From Fundidesulfovibrio magnetotacticus (GTDB taxonomy: Bacteria; Desulfobacterota; Desulfovibrionia; Desulfovibrionales; Desulfovibrionaceae), in assembly GCF_013019105.1 (NCBI RefSeq), contig NZ_BLTE01000011.1:109657-173656 (forward strand): DNA of 64,000 nucleotides, in the 5' to 3' direction. Made by a program: the position numbers and the translations under genes. Below, in pieces: positions 52,081 through 60,119 of the stretch. Position 1 is the stretch's first letter. Every line of letters starts with the position of its first letter. The notes beneath the pieces are model-generated. The model was not told the DNA's origin, ran no database searches, and saw only the letters and a list, made by a program, of their open reading frames with translations.

Positions 52081-52320
52081 TCAGTGTTTTGTGTTGACTT
52101 GCTCGACTAAGTCGTGGGCAAGGATGTGTTGCATGAACTCAGAGACTCGCTCTTGCAGTTCACTGGAAGGCCTTTAACGGCCAGCAAGGACATTGTTCAA
52201 GTGCCCTGGCGTCACGCCGACGTGTTTGGCGGCATCACAGAGTCGGATGCCGTGGGCGTTCATCAGTGTTCGCAGTTCATGTGCTGGCTCCTTTACCTTG
52301 GCAGTGAAGCTAATCTGCAA
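52081..52320 (-). pseudogene. HTH (XRE-like) gene with in-frame TAA
   Basis: The frame starts with TTG 52320, overlapping the stop of the preceding HTH gene, and encodes TAKVKEPAHELRTLMNAHG and a helix-turn-helix (LCDAAKHVGVTPGHLNNVLAGR). A TAA at 52176-52174 then interrupts it, and the same frame continues RPSSELQERVSEFMQHIL to a TGA at 52083-52081. An intact protein of 78 residues is plausible. It is either inactivated or a shorter protein of 48 residues. Confidence 0.5.
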
Positions 52321-52504
52321 TGTCGATCAACTCCTCAAGCTCATCGAGCTTCGCCTGTACTTTCGCACTCGGAGCTTGATGCCCGGTCAGAATCAGCCGC
52401 ATCCATGCGGGTGAGAGATTAACGAACGCTGCGGCGTCAACCTGGGTGAGGCCAGCACGGCGCAGTTTCGCTTTCAGTGGGTGATGCATTGGCTTTAGAG
52501 ACAT
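52310..52504 (-). CDS. Small XRE-family HTH protein
   Basis: The 64-residue protein starts at ATG 52504 behind GGAGGAA. A helix-turn-helix spans LRRAGLTQVDAAAFVNLSPAWMRLILTG. It is coupled to a second HTH frame by overlap. It likely controls the element's own promoters. Confidence 0.65.
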   Translation of the reverse strand: MSLKPMHHPLKAKLRRAGLTQVDAAAFVNLSPAWMRLILTGHQAPSAKVQAKLDELEELIDIAD

Positions 52505-52635
52505 ACAGTTCCTCCAGCATTTTTGGATCAAGCATAGCACAGGCAAGTAGTGGTAGTGGCGAAAGTGACCAAGAGCGGTCAAAAGTGATCATCTTTGGCT
52601 ACTGCGGCACGTAACGTACTTGACCGGTGAACGAA

Positions 52636-52668
52636 AAGGGCCGCCCAGCGAAGTGCTGAACGGCCCTT
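52636..52668 (-). terminator. Terminator after the resolvase
   Basis: On the minus strand AAGGGCCG pairs with CGGCCCTT with an inner CAGC/GCTG stem, followed by TT. Confidence 0.75.
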
Positions 52669-52692
52669 GGTGGTGCGTGGGTGGCTTGGTTG

Positions 52693-53388
52693 TCAGGCGT
52701 GGTGCAGTCCGATCCTCCGACACATGCGGTTGACGGTGGCCTGGGACCAGTTCCCCCCACGAGGAGACGGCATGCCGATCCTGTTCAACTCCTCGACCAT
52801 TCCCCTCTCGGACAACCCACGGGCCTTGAAGGATCGCAACAACTCTTCGACGTTGCCGGTGCGCTCTGCTGCCCTGCGACGGTTCGCCTCGGTCCCCTTG
52901 GCCTGTGTCACAGCCACGAACTCGGGGGTCTTGTTCGCCATCCCCAGGCGCTGCCCCTCAGCCTTGCGACGTGCCAGAGCGGAGCGCGTGCGGTCCGAGA
53001 TCATGGTGCGCTCGATGTCGGCAGCGAGGCCCAGCGAGGTCACTACGGCCTTGGTTGCCACATCGTCTGCCCCATTGAGGCGCAGCCCCTGTTTCTTCAC
53101 GAGCGTGACCACGCCGCGCTTGCCAAGCTCCTCGACCACCTCCAGCACCTGACGGGTCGAGCGCGCGAGTCGAGACAACTCGGTCACCAACAACGTCTCA
53201 CCCTTGCGGAGCCTGAGAACGTCATCGATGCGGCGGTCTGCGTAGCTCCTGCGGCTCGAGACTCCATCGGCCTCGATCCATCGTGAGATAGTCATGCCCA
53301 GGCTGGCAGCGAACTCGGTCAACTCATGGCGTTGGTTGTCCATATCCTGGGCGCTGGTCGAGACTCGGATGTATGCGGCGGCGTTCAT
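52693..53388 (-). CDS. Small serine recombinase (resolvase/invertase)
   Basis: The 231-residue protein has the resolvase catalytic domain with Ser in AAYIRVSTSAQD, then TELSRLARST and the long E helix, and a C-terminal helix-turn-helix (LSERGMVEELNRIGMPSPRGGNWSQATVNRM). It may resolve dimers of the element or act in inversion. No inverted segment or res repeat was identified near it. ATG 53388 follows GGGGAGA. Confidence 0.88.
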   Translation of the reverse strand: MNAAAYIRVSTSAQDMDNQRHELTEFAASLGMTISRWIEADGVSSRRSYADRRIDDVLRLRKGETLLVTELSRLARSTRQVLEVVEELGKRGVVTLVKKQGLRLNGADDVATKAVVTSLGLAADIERTMISDRTRSALARRKAEGQRLGMANKTPEFVAVTQAKGTEANRRRAAERTGNVEELLRSFKARGLSERGMVEELNRIGMPSPRGGNWSQATVNRMCRRIGLHHA

Positions 53389-53426
53389 GGTGGTTCTCCC
53401 CTTGGTTTCCCGTTCTGACTCACACT

Positions 53427-53633
53427 TTAACGCTCGTTGAGGCATGAGTCAAGATGAGATGGGATGCCCAGGAACCCGCGCCAGTCCTGCACTTTGCCCA
53501 CACGAGGACACTTCCACTTCACTTCCACCACCTCACCCACGGCCAGGATCGCAGCGAGACCACGAGTCGTGGTGAAGGTCACGCTAAGTGACTGAGGGGC
53601 CTGGATTCGGGGAGAGACTGAGAACGCCGACAC
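53427..53633 (-). CDS. Possible small protein upstream of the resolvase
   Basis: The 68-residue frame has coherent segments (SLSVTFTTTRGLAAILAVGE, VVEVKWKCPRVGKVQDWRG) but starts at a GTG without a ribosome site. The true start may lie inside. Coding status is uncertain. Confidence 0.3.
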   Translation of the reverse strand: MSAFSVSPRIQAPQSLSVTFTTTRGLAAILAVGEVVEVKWKCPRVGKVQDWRGFLGIPSHLDSCLNER

Positions 53634-53908
53634 AGACCAGGGGTAGGCGGGGGGGGGCTGGGCATGGGTGGGTGGTGCGTGGACCGGGCGCGCTCGTTCC
53701 CCTTGTATGGTACCTAGGCCGCGCGGTGATTTTCACGCCAGAAGTCGCAGGGGGGGGTGCGTTATACAGCCGGATTCGTACCCGTGAGGGGTCATCCCTG
53801 AAAAAAATGTTGTACGAAAGTCTTCTAGCCTAGTGATTCCGAACACTTATGAGCTTTTGCGCCGGTCCACGGACGGGAACTCTTCAGTCAGAAATACCAA
53901 AACCGTTG
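53634..53908. other. Right end of the element without supported genes
   Basis: About 275 bp between the last ORF and attR, with G runs and no convincing frame or repeat. Confidence 0.5.
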
Positions 53909-53930
53909 CCCTGCGGCTTCCGGGGCGACG
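53895..53930. other. attR junction in comM
   Basis: Element AAAACCGTTG joins CCC (53909-53911) and then comM TGCGGCTTCCGG. Joining the CCC of attL to TGC 53912 restores the comM codons Pro-Cys with no insertion or loss. Confidence 0.85.
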
Positions 53931-54379
53931 AACGGCACGACTGCACCTGCACCGGGGCCAAGGTGCGGGCCTACCTCTCCAAGCTCTCGGGCCCGCTCCT
54001 GGATCGCATCGACCTCCAGGTGGAGGTGCCCGCCGTGCCCTACAAGGACCTCAAGGCCGAGGCGGGCCGGGTGGACTCGGCCTCAATGCGCGCCCGGGTG
54101 CTGGGGGCGCGCTCCGTGCAGGCCGAACGCTTCAAAGGCACGCGGCTTCGCACCAACAGCGAACTCTCGGGCAAGGCCCTGGGCGTGTTCTGCCCCGTGG
54201 GCGAGGAGGGCCACCGCTTCCTGGAGCTGGCCAACGACCGCCTGGGCCTCTCCGCCCGGGCGCACACGCGCATCCTGCGCATGGCCCGCACCATCGCGGA
54301 CCTGGACCAGTCCCCGGACATCCGCGTGGAGCACCTGGCCGAGGCCATCAACTACCGCAGCCTGGACCGCAAGGCCTAG
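53912..54379 (+). pseudogene. comM: comM, 3' part
   Basis: These 155 codons plus stop encode the end of ComM: CGFRGDERHDCTCTG, then VRAYLSKLSGPLLDRIDLQVEVP (arginine-finger region of the AAA module) and a C-terminal helical lid (AHTRILRMARTIADLDQSPDIRVEHLAEAINYRSLDR). They follow directly on from codon 355 at 44918. They have no start of their own. Confidence 0.92.
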
Positions 54380-54698
54380 CTGCGCTTCCTCCTGATCTCC
54401 TCGGACGCATTGGCAAGGAATCAAAGCAAAACCGGATGGTTACTGTGAGTGACCCCGTCTTTGGAATCGCGGCCCAGGGCCGGGCAGCAGTCGGCGTCGG
54501 GATATGTCATGCGAGTCAAGGTCGTAATGTAAATCAAAACGTCATACGATAACGAGTGCGTCGTGGGGAGCGTCGTCCAAGGTCAAGGCTCCGTGCCGCG
54601 CGCCGCGCCTGCGAAATGACGCAGCGGCGGCAAGAGGACGTAACGGTCCGGGCGTGTAGAGCAGGGGCTGAACCCGACACCCCACACGGAGGCATCCC
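54380..54698. other. Upstream region of alkaline phosphatase
   Basis: About 320 bp. A patch with GTCAT, GTCAA, GTAAT and GTCAT (54506-54546) resembles Pho-box words but the spacing is not the usual 11 bp. No gene is seen. Confidence 0.4.
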
Positions 54699-56276
54699 AT
54701 GATCCGCGCCCGTTCAGTCGTCCGCCGCGCCACGCTTTTGCTGTGGCTGCTCCTGGCCCTGGCCTTCGCCGCCCAGGCCCGGGCCGCCCAGGAGCCCTCT
54801 TCCGCCAAACCCGCAAAGTACGTGTTCCTGTTCATCGGCGACGGCCTGGCCCAGGCCCAGCGCACTGCGGCCGAATACTACCTGGCCGCCGCCCAGGGCA
54901 TGGAACGCCCCGGCCTGGTAAAGCTGGTCATGAACGGCTTCCCCGTGCACGGGGCCACCACCACCCACTCGCTCAACTCCGTCATCACCGATTCCGGCGC
55001 GGCCGGCACGGCCCTGGCCTCCGGCGTGAAGAGCTACAACGGGGCCATCGGGGTGGACGGCGAGCGCAAGCCCGTGAAGACCCTGGCCGAGATGGCCCGC
55101 GACAAGGGCATGAAGGTGGGCGTCGTCTCCTCGGTCTCCCTGGACCACGCCACACCCGCCTGCTTCTACGCCCACCGCCCCAGCCGCAACGACTACTACG
55201 AGATCGGCCTCGCCGCTCCGGCCTCGGGCTTCAACTACTTCGCGGGCGGCGGCTTCAAGGACCCCGAGGGCAAGAAGTCCAAGGCGGAAGGCCCCAAAGT
55301 CAACATCTTCGAGGAGTTCAAGGCTAAAGGCTACACCGTGGCCAACACCCTGGACGGCCTGAAGGCCCTGGCCAAGGGGCAGGACAAGGTGGTGGCCCTC
55401 AACCCCGTGCTGGACGCCGACAAGGCCCTGCCCTACGCCATGGACGCCGACCCCGCCCGCGAATTTTCCCTGGCCCAGTTCACGGCCAAGGGCATCGAAC
55501 TGCTGGACAACCCCAACGGCTTCTTCCTGATGGTGGAAGGCGGCAAGGTGGACTGGGCCTGCCACGCCAACGACGCCGTGGCCTCCATCCAGGACACCCT
55601 GGCCCTGGACCAGGCCGTTGCCGCCGCCGTGGAATTCGCCGCGCGCCATCCCGAGGAGACGCTCATCGTGGTCACGGGCGATCACGAATGCGGCGGCATG
55701 GCCCTGGGCTTCGCGGGCACCAAGTACGGCAACTACTACCAGTACCTGAAGCATCAGAAGCTCTCCTTCCAGGCCTTCGACGAGCGTCTGCGCCAGTTCC
55801 GCAAGGACCACCCCGGCGACAAGGCCACCCTGGAGGCCGCCGCGCCGCTCATCCGCGAGGGCTTCGGACTGGTTGTCCCCTCGGCCGCCGATATCGAGGC
55901 CATGAAGGCCTCCCCGGTTCCCGACGAGAACAACACCTCCCCGGCGGATTCCTACGGCATGTACCTCAAGCCGTTCGAGGTGGCCCTGGTGCAGGACGCC
56001 TTCAGGCGCTCCATGGCGGGAGAGACCGTCAAGTCAAAAGACCCCGCCGAATACCTGCGCTACGGCGACTACGAGCCGCTCACCGTGACGCTCACCCGCA
56101 TCCTGGACTCCAAGGCCGGGCTGGCCTGGACCACCTACTCCCACACCGGCATGCCCGTGATGACCTCGGCGCGCGGTGCGGGCGAACGGCTCTTCGAGGG
56201 CTACTACGACAACACCGAGCTGGCCCGACGCCTCATGAAGGTGATCGACCCCGCCGTGCAGCTGGCCACCAACTAG
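54699..56276 (+). CDS. phoA: Alkaline phosphatase
   Basis: The 525-residue protein has a signal peptide ending at ARA (residue 30). The active-site serine lies in VITDSGAAGTA near residue 106. Metal ligands are in FLFIGDG, EGGKVDWACHAND, TGDHECGG and YSHTGMP. It releases phosphate from monoesters in the periplasm, fitting the presence of pstSCA in the same window. ATG 54699 follows GGAGG. Confidence 0.93.
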   Translation: MIRARSVVRRATLLLWLLLALAFAAQARAAQEPSSAKPAKYVFLFIGDGLAQAQRTAAEYYLAAAQGMERPGLVKLVMNGFPVHGATTTHSLNSVITDSGAAGTALASGVKSYNGAIGVDGERKPVKTLAEMARDKGMKVGVVSSVSLDHATPACFYAHRPSRNDYYEIGLAAPASGFNYFAGGGFKDPEGKKSKAEGPKVNIFEEFKAKGYTVANTLDGLKALAKGQDKVVALNPVLDADKALPYAMDADPAREFSLAQFTAKGIELLDNPNGFFLMVEGGKVDWACHANDAVASIQDTLALDQAVAAAVEFAARHPEETLIVVTGDHECGGMALGFAGTKYGNYYQYLKHQKLSFQAFDERLRQFRKDHPGDKATLEAAAPLIREGFGLVVPSAADIEAMKASPVPDENNTSPADSYGMYLKPFEVALVQDAFRRSMAGETVKSKDPAEYLRYGDYEPLTVTLTRILDSKAGLAWTTYSHTGMPVMTSARGAGERLFEGYYDNTELARRLMKVIDPAVQLATN

Positions 56277-56341
56277 CATCGCCCGGCCCGCTCACGTACC
56301 GTCCGGCCCGCCCGGACGGGACCTTCGACACCCTCCATTCC

Positions 56342-56371
56342 GGGGGCGCGCTCCAGCGGGGCGCGCCCCCC
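56342..56371 (+). terminator. GC hairpin after phoA
   Basis: GGGGGCGCGC and GCGCGCCCCC pair around TCCAGCGGG. It has no T run; it may separate phoA from the YibE/F gene. Confidence 0.5.
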
Positions 56372-56381
56372 CTGGCGCACC

Positions 56382-57695
56382 ATGAACCCCACGCAAAACT
56401 GCCCATCGAATGATTCCCGGGCCCTGGCCGACTCGTTGAGCGCTCCGTACGCCGCGCAGCCCGAGCCCGCCCTGCATACGCCTCCCCAGGGGCCTTATGG
56501 CGGAACCCATGGCACGTCCGCGGCGCACCACGCGCCCGGAACCCAGGAACCGGCGTCGGGACATCGCGCGCCCGATCGCCGCCGGGATGCGGCCCTGGCC
56601 TGCGTCTTCGCCGTGCTCGTGCTGGCCCTGGCCCTTGTGCCCACGGGCTTCGAGGACCGCCTGCCCACCGGAACCCTGGCAGTGAAGGCCAGAATTACCG
56701 CAACGGACAACAGCAATCTGCGACAGTACGGCGTGGTCCTGGAAGGGGACCAGCGCGTGGAGGCCCAGGTGTTGGAAGGCCCCTTCGAGGGGCGCAGGGT
56801 CTGGGCGGACAACCTCTTCCTGGGCAAGCTGGAGCTGGACCGCCAGTTCAAGCCCGGGGACAAGGCCCTTGTGGTTCTCACCGTGCGCGGCGGCGAGATC
56901 GCGGGGGCCGTCGCCCAGGACCACTACCGCCTGGACGTGCAGCTCTGGCTCCTGGGGCTCTTCGCGCTCCTGCTGGCGGCCTACGCCGGATGGACGGGGG
57001 TGAAGGCCCTTCTGAGCTTCGCCTTCGCGGCCCTGGCCATCTGGAAGATCCTGGTTCCGCTCTTCCTCACGGACCACGACCCCATCCTCGCCACGCTGGC
57101 GGTGCTCTGCGTGCTCATGGCTTCGGTGCTGTTCCTGGTGGGGGGCCTGAACCGGACGTCCCTGGCGGCCTACCTGGGGTCGCTCCTGGGCGTGGCGGCC
57201 ACGTGCGCCATGGCCCTGGGCTTTTCCGGCGCTTTCGCCCTGCACGGCTCGGTGAAGGCCTACGCCGAAACGCTGTTCTATTCGGGCTATCCCCACCTGG
57301 ACCTCACGCGCATCTTCCTCTCCACGGTGTTCCTGGGGTCCTCGGGGGCCGTGATGGACCTGGCCATGGACGTGGCCGCCAGCATGCGCGAGGTTGCCCT
57401 GCACCACCCGGGCCTGGGCTACTGGAAGCTGTGCGCCTCGGGGATGCGCGTGGGGCGCGTGGTGGTGGGCACCATGACCACCACGCTCCTGTTGGCCTAC
57501 TCGGGCGGGTCCATGGCGCTTTTGATGGTGTTCATGGCCCAGGGCGTGCCCATGGCCAACGTCTTCAACATGAACCACGTGGCCGCCGAAGTGCTGAGCA
57601 CCCTGGTGGGCAGCTTCGGCCTTGTGCTGGTGGCCCCCTTCACGGCCCTCACGGGGGCCTGGCTCCTGGGCGGACGCCCCGCCGGACGGGCCTGA
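56382..57695 (+). CDS. YibE/F-family membrane protein
   Basis: The 437-residue protein has a long, Pro/His-rich N-terminal extension (1-70), one helix, an extracytoplasmic OB-like part (75-190; VKARITATDNSNLRQYGVVLEG) and then about seven helices with the YibE/F signature FLGSSGAVMDLAMDVAASMREV and MTTTLLLAYSGGSMALL. The role of the family is unknown; transport has been proposed. No ribosome site is visible before ATG 56382, but it is the only early in-frame start. Confidence 0.82.
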   Translation: MNPTQNCPSNDSRALADSLSAPYAAQPEPALHTPPQGPYGGTHGTSAAHHAPGTQEPASGHRAPDRRRDAALACVFAVLVLALALVPTGFEDRLPTGTLAVKARITATDNSNLRQYGVVLEGDQRVEAQVLEGPFEGRRVWADNLFLGKLELDRQFKPGDKALVVLTVRGGEIAGAVAQDHYRLDVQLWLLGLFALLLAAYAGWTGVKALLSFAFAALAIWKILVPLFLTDHDPILATLAVLCVLMASVLFLVGGLNRTSLAAYLGSLLGVAATCAMALGFSGAFALHGSVKAYAETLFYSGYPHLDLTRIFLSTVFLGSSGAVMDLAMDVAASMREVALHHPGLGYWKLCASGMRVGRVVVGTMTTTLLLAYSGGSMALLMVFMAQGVPMANVFNMNHVAAEVLSTLVGSFGLVLVAPFTALTGAWLLGGRPAGRA

Positions 57696-57725
57696 ACGGC
57701 CGGGCGCGCGGGCGTCATCCCGGGC

Positions 57726-58469
57726 TTACGGCGCGGCGTGGGGCGTCTCGTCGCCCTCGTAGAGCACGCCGTCGCGCGTGATGGTCGTCGTGGGGACGTA
57801 GCGCACCCGGAGTTCGATGGGTCTGCCTTTCGGGTGCGCGGGCATTTTGCTCTCAACGGCGGCTATCCGCTCCGGATTCGGCGGATTGGGTCCGCGCACC
57901 ACGTCGCTGATGACGGCGTTTTTGCCAGTGCCTTCGCTGAACCTCACGTCCGCCAGGTAACAACCCTCCGAACCGAGACATTCTTGCTGCAGGGCATACT
58001 TCGTGGTGGATTCGTACATCTTCCGGCCCATGGTCTCGTGCATGCTGTTGGTGAGGACCACGGCCAGCACGGCCAGGATCAGGATGCTGACGCTGTTGGT
58101 TTTCAAGAAAGTCATCAGCGACAGCCCTCGCGTGTGGCTGATGCCGCGGAAGCCCGTGAACCAAAGAACCACCGAAGATGAGAACTGGATGGCCACGATG
58201 TTGGTGAAGGTCAGCAGGAATGCGCCCAACGCCAGTTGGTGATGCCCCCGGGCCAGCATCTCTGCGGTGAGGGGCAGGTCGTTGTGGATGACCCCGATGG
58301 CCAGGGCCGTGACGACGACTCCGGCCGCGCCGACCGCCAGGGTGGCCAGGCCTTTCAGGAGATGTTTCGTGTTGCTGTCCACAAGGGCGAGGGAGACCCC
58401 CGCGATGGGGCCGAGAAGCATGGCGATGATCATCGCGCCGATGATCACGGCCGGGCTGTCAGCCTCCAT
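57726..58469 (-). CDS. DUF389-family membrane protein
   Basis: The 247-residue protein has the DUF389 hallmark DSPAVIIGAMIIAMLLGPIAG right at its start, then about five helices and a C-terminal soluble domain (residues 150-247) that may be periplasmic or cytosolic. Other DUF389 proteins carry an extra N-terminal domain and helices before this motif, so the protein is short. ATG 58469 has AGAGG at 8 bases; 58484 is less likely. Confidence 0.72.
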   Translation of the reverse strand: MEADSPAVIIGAMIIAMLLGPIAGVSLALVDSNTKHLLKGLATLAVGAAGVVVTALAIGVIHNDLPLTAEMLARGHHQLALGAFLLTFTNIVAIQFSSSVVLWFTGFRGISHTRGLSLMTFLKTNSVSILILAVLAVVLTNSMHETMGRKMYESTTKYALQQECLGSEGCYLADVRFSEGTGKNAVISDVVRGPNPPNPERIAAVESKMPAHPKGRPIELRVRYVPTTTITRDGVLYEGDETPHAAP

Positions 58470-58750
58470 GGAGCGACCTCTCATTCCTCAAGGGATGTTT
58501 TAGTCATTGGGCACGATTCTCTAGCCGCTATCAGGACGCGGGACTCGCCTCAAGGGGGAGTGATGACTTGCCTCGTGGCTGCATGCGGAAATGCGTTGAT
58601 GATCGGCTGATGGCATTCGGGAACTCCCCTCCGCACAGGATGTGTGGGCGCTGTTTCGCGGCTAGGCCGGAAGGTGGATTGCCGAAGCAGCCACCAGTGC
58701 GCGGTTGCGGTGTTGGAGCGCCCCGCGTCCCGCCCTCCCGCCCCCGCGAG
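58470..58750. other. Region upstream of the cobalamin riboswitch
   Basis: About 280 bp without a supported gene. With the riboswitch and its leader (58751-59097) it makes up the 628-bp gap between the DUF389 and cbiK genes. Confidence 0.5.
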
Positions 58751-58779
58751 TTGACTTTCTCCCGCCGCCGGGGATAGCT
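58751..58779 (+). promoter_or_regulatory. Promoter of the riboswitch-cbiK operon
   Basis: TTGACT (58751-58756) and ATAGCT (58774-58779) are 17 bp apart, just before the P1 stem of the riboswitch. Confidence 0.6.
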
Positions 58780-58784
58780 TGACC

Positions 58785-58949
58785 GGGTCCGGGTGCCCCC
58801 TTCCGGGGGGAGAATAGGGAATCCCGTGGAAATCGGGAGCGGTCCCCGCCGCCGTGAGTTCCGTTTGCAATCCGCCCTTTCGCGCGCCACTGGGTCAAGC
58901 CCGGGAAGGCCGGGGCGGATGGAACGAGTCGGAAGACCTGCCCGGACCC
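58785..58949 (+). ncRNA. Cobalamin riboswitch
   Basis: P1 is formed by GGGTCCGGG (58785-58793) and CCCGGACCC (58941-58949). Conserved parts in order: AATAGGGAA, CCGTGGAAATCGGGAGCGGT, CCGCCGCCGTGAG, the B12-box GCGCGCCACTGGG, GGGAAGGCCGG and AGACCTGCC. It senses adenosylcobalamin or a related corrinoid. The terminator at 59014-59057 is the likely expression platform. Confidence 0.92.
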
Positions 58950-59013
58950 TGTCTCAGGTTCCCGCACGGCGACGGGCTATTGCCGCGCGCGGATGCTCCG
59001 GAGGGCGAATACG

Positions 59014-59057
59014 GGCCGCCTCCCGCTCCCTTGTTGGGACGGAAGGCGGCCCTTTTT
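59014..59057 (+). terminator. Riboswitch-controlled terminator
   Basis: GGGCCGCCT pairs with AGGCGGCCC, extended by an inner CCG/CGG stem, followed by TTTTT. It lies between the riboswitch and the cbiK start. Confidence 0.88.
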
Positions 59058-59097
59058 GCGCGCCCCGGCAACAGCCAAGCTCCAAGGGAGCAGCTCC

Positions 59098-59997
59098 ATG
59101 CAGTCTTTCGTTCATCACCCGCGCCGCGCGGCGGCCCTGGCCCTGTGCTTCGTCCTCCTGGCCCTGGCGCCCCTGGCCTTGGCCCATGGAGGGCCGAAAC
59201 CCGAGCGCGTCGGCATCCTTCTGGCGGCTTTCGGCACCACGGTCCCCAAGGCCGACCTGGCCTACAGGAACCTCCAGAAGAAGTTCGAGGCCGCCTTCCC
59301 CGGGGTGGACATCCGCCTGTGCTACACGTCCTCCATGGTGCGCCACAAGCTGGCCGATGGCAAAAAGCCCGTGAAGTTCGACTCCCCGGCCGAGGCCCTG
59401 GCCAAAATGGCGGACGAGGGCTTCACCAAGGTCGTGGTGCAGTCGCTCCAGACCATCCCCGGCGAGGAGTTCCATGCACTCTCCGAGACGGCGCGGGCCT
59501 TCTCCGGCATGCCAAAGGGCATGGACAAGGTGGTGACGGGCTGGCCCTTGCTGGCCACGGCCGACGACGTGGAGAAGACCGCCCGGGCCCTGGCGGCCCT
59601 GGCGCCCGCCGGGCGCAGGCCCGGAGAGGCCCTGGTGTTTCTGGGGCACGGCACCAAGCACCCGGCCAACATCTACTACCCGGGCCTGCAGTGGAGCCTG
59701 TGGAAGGCCGACCCCCTGGCCTTCGTGGGCACGGTGGAGGGAGTTCCCTCGCAGGAGGACGTGCTGGCCGCCCTCAAGGAGCGCGGCGTGAAGAAGGCCT
59801 GGCTCCTGCCGCTCCTGGCCGTGGCCGGAGACCACGCCCGCAACGACATGGCGGGTGACGAGGACGGCTCCTGGAAGTCCGCGCTGGCCCGAGCGGGCAT
59901 CGAGGCCGTTCCCGTGCTCAAGGGCACGGCCGACGCCGACGCCCTGGCCGCCGTCTGGATCGACCACGCCCGGCAGGCCCTGGAGCGCCTGCGCTAG
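59098..59997 (+). CDS. cbiK: Periplasmic sirohydrochlorin cobaltochelatase CbiK
   Basis: The 299-residue protein has a signal peptide (residues 1-29, LALCFVLLALAPLALA) and the CbiK fold: GILLAAFGTTVPKADLAYRNL, the metal-site histidines in FLGHGTKHPAN and AVAGDHARNDMAGDE. Desulfovibrio vulgaris has such an exported CbiK in addition to a cytoplasmic one, reported to bind haem. It may insert cobalt or iron into sirohydrochlorin or shuttle metal, in front of the transport genes that follow. AAGGGAG lies before ATG 59098. Confidence 0.9.
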   Translation: MQSFVHHPRRAAALALCFVLLALAPLALAHGGPKPERVGILLAAFGTTVPKADLAYRNLQKKFEAAFPGVDIRLCYTSSMVRHKLADGKKPVKFDSPAEALAKMADEGFTKVVVQSLQTIPGEEFHALSETARAFSGMPKGMDKVVTGWPLLATADDVEKTARALAALAPAGRRPGEALVFLGHGTKHPANIYYPGLQWSLWKADPLAFVGTVEGVPSQEDVLAALKERGVKKAWLLPLLAVAGDHARNDMAGDEDGSWKSALARAGIEAVPVLKGTADADALAAVWIDHARQALERLR

Positions 59998-60119
59998 GGC
60001 CGACCGCTACAGGCCTGACGCCCGGAGCGCGCCCCTGTTGCGCGCGTCCCGGTCGAAACTGTCACGAATTCCCGGGGAGGGCCGTCCCTCCCCGGACAAC
60101 CCCGAGGCGACAACGCGCC

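Larger units (their letters stand above)
44919..53911. mobile_element. Serine-recombinase integrative element in comM (about 9.0 kb)
   Basis: The borders follow from comM: codons up to CCC (44916-44918) resume at TGC 53912 after a second CCC (53909-53911). The element carries a large serine recombinase at the left end, a small resolvase near the right end, a Rep-like winged-helix protein beside iterons, several small regulators and genes of unknown function. Base composition is clearly lower in GC than the host, most of all at 47200-49000. No relaxase, type IV secretion gene, capsid gene or antibiotic resistance gene is seen. It may be a non-conjugative integrative element or plasmid-like island. 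Confidence 0.9.

Noticed and set aside
54506..54546. A Pho box before phoA
   Set aside because: Several GTCAT-like words are present, but they are spaced by about 9 rather than 11 bp, so the case is too weak to call.
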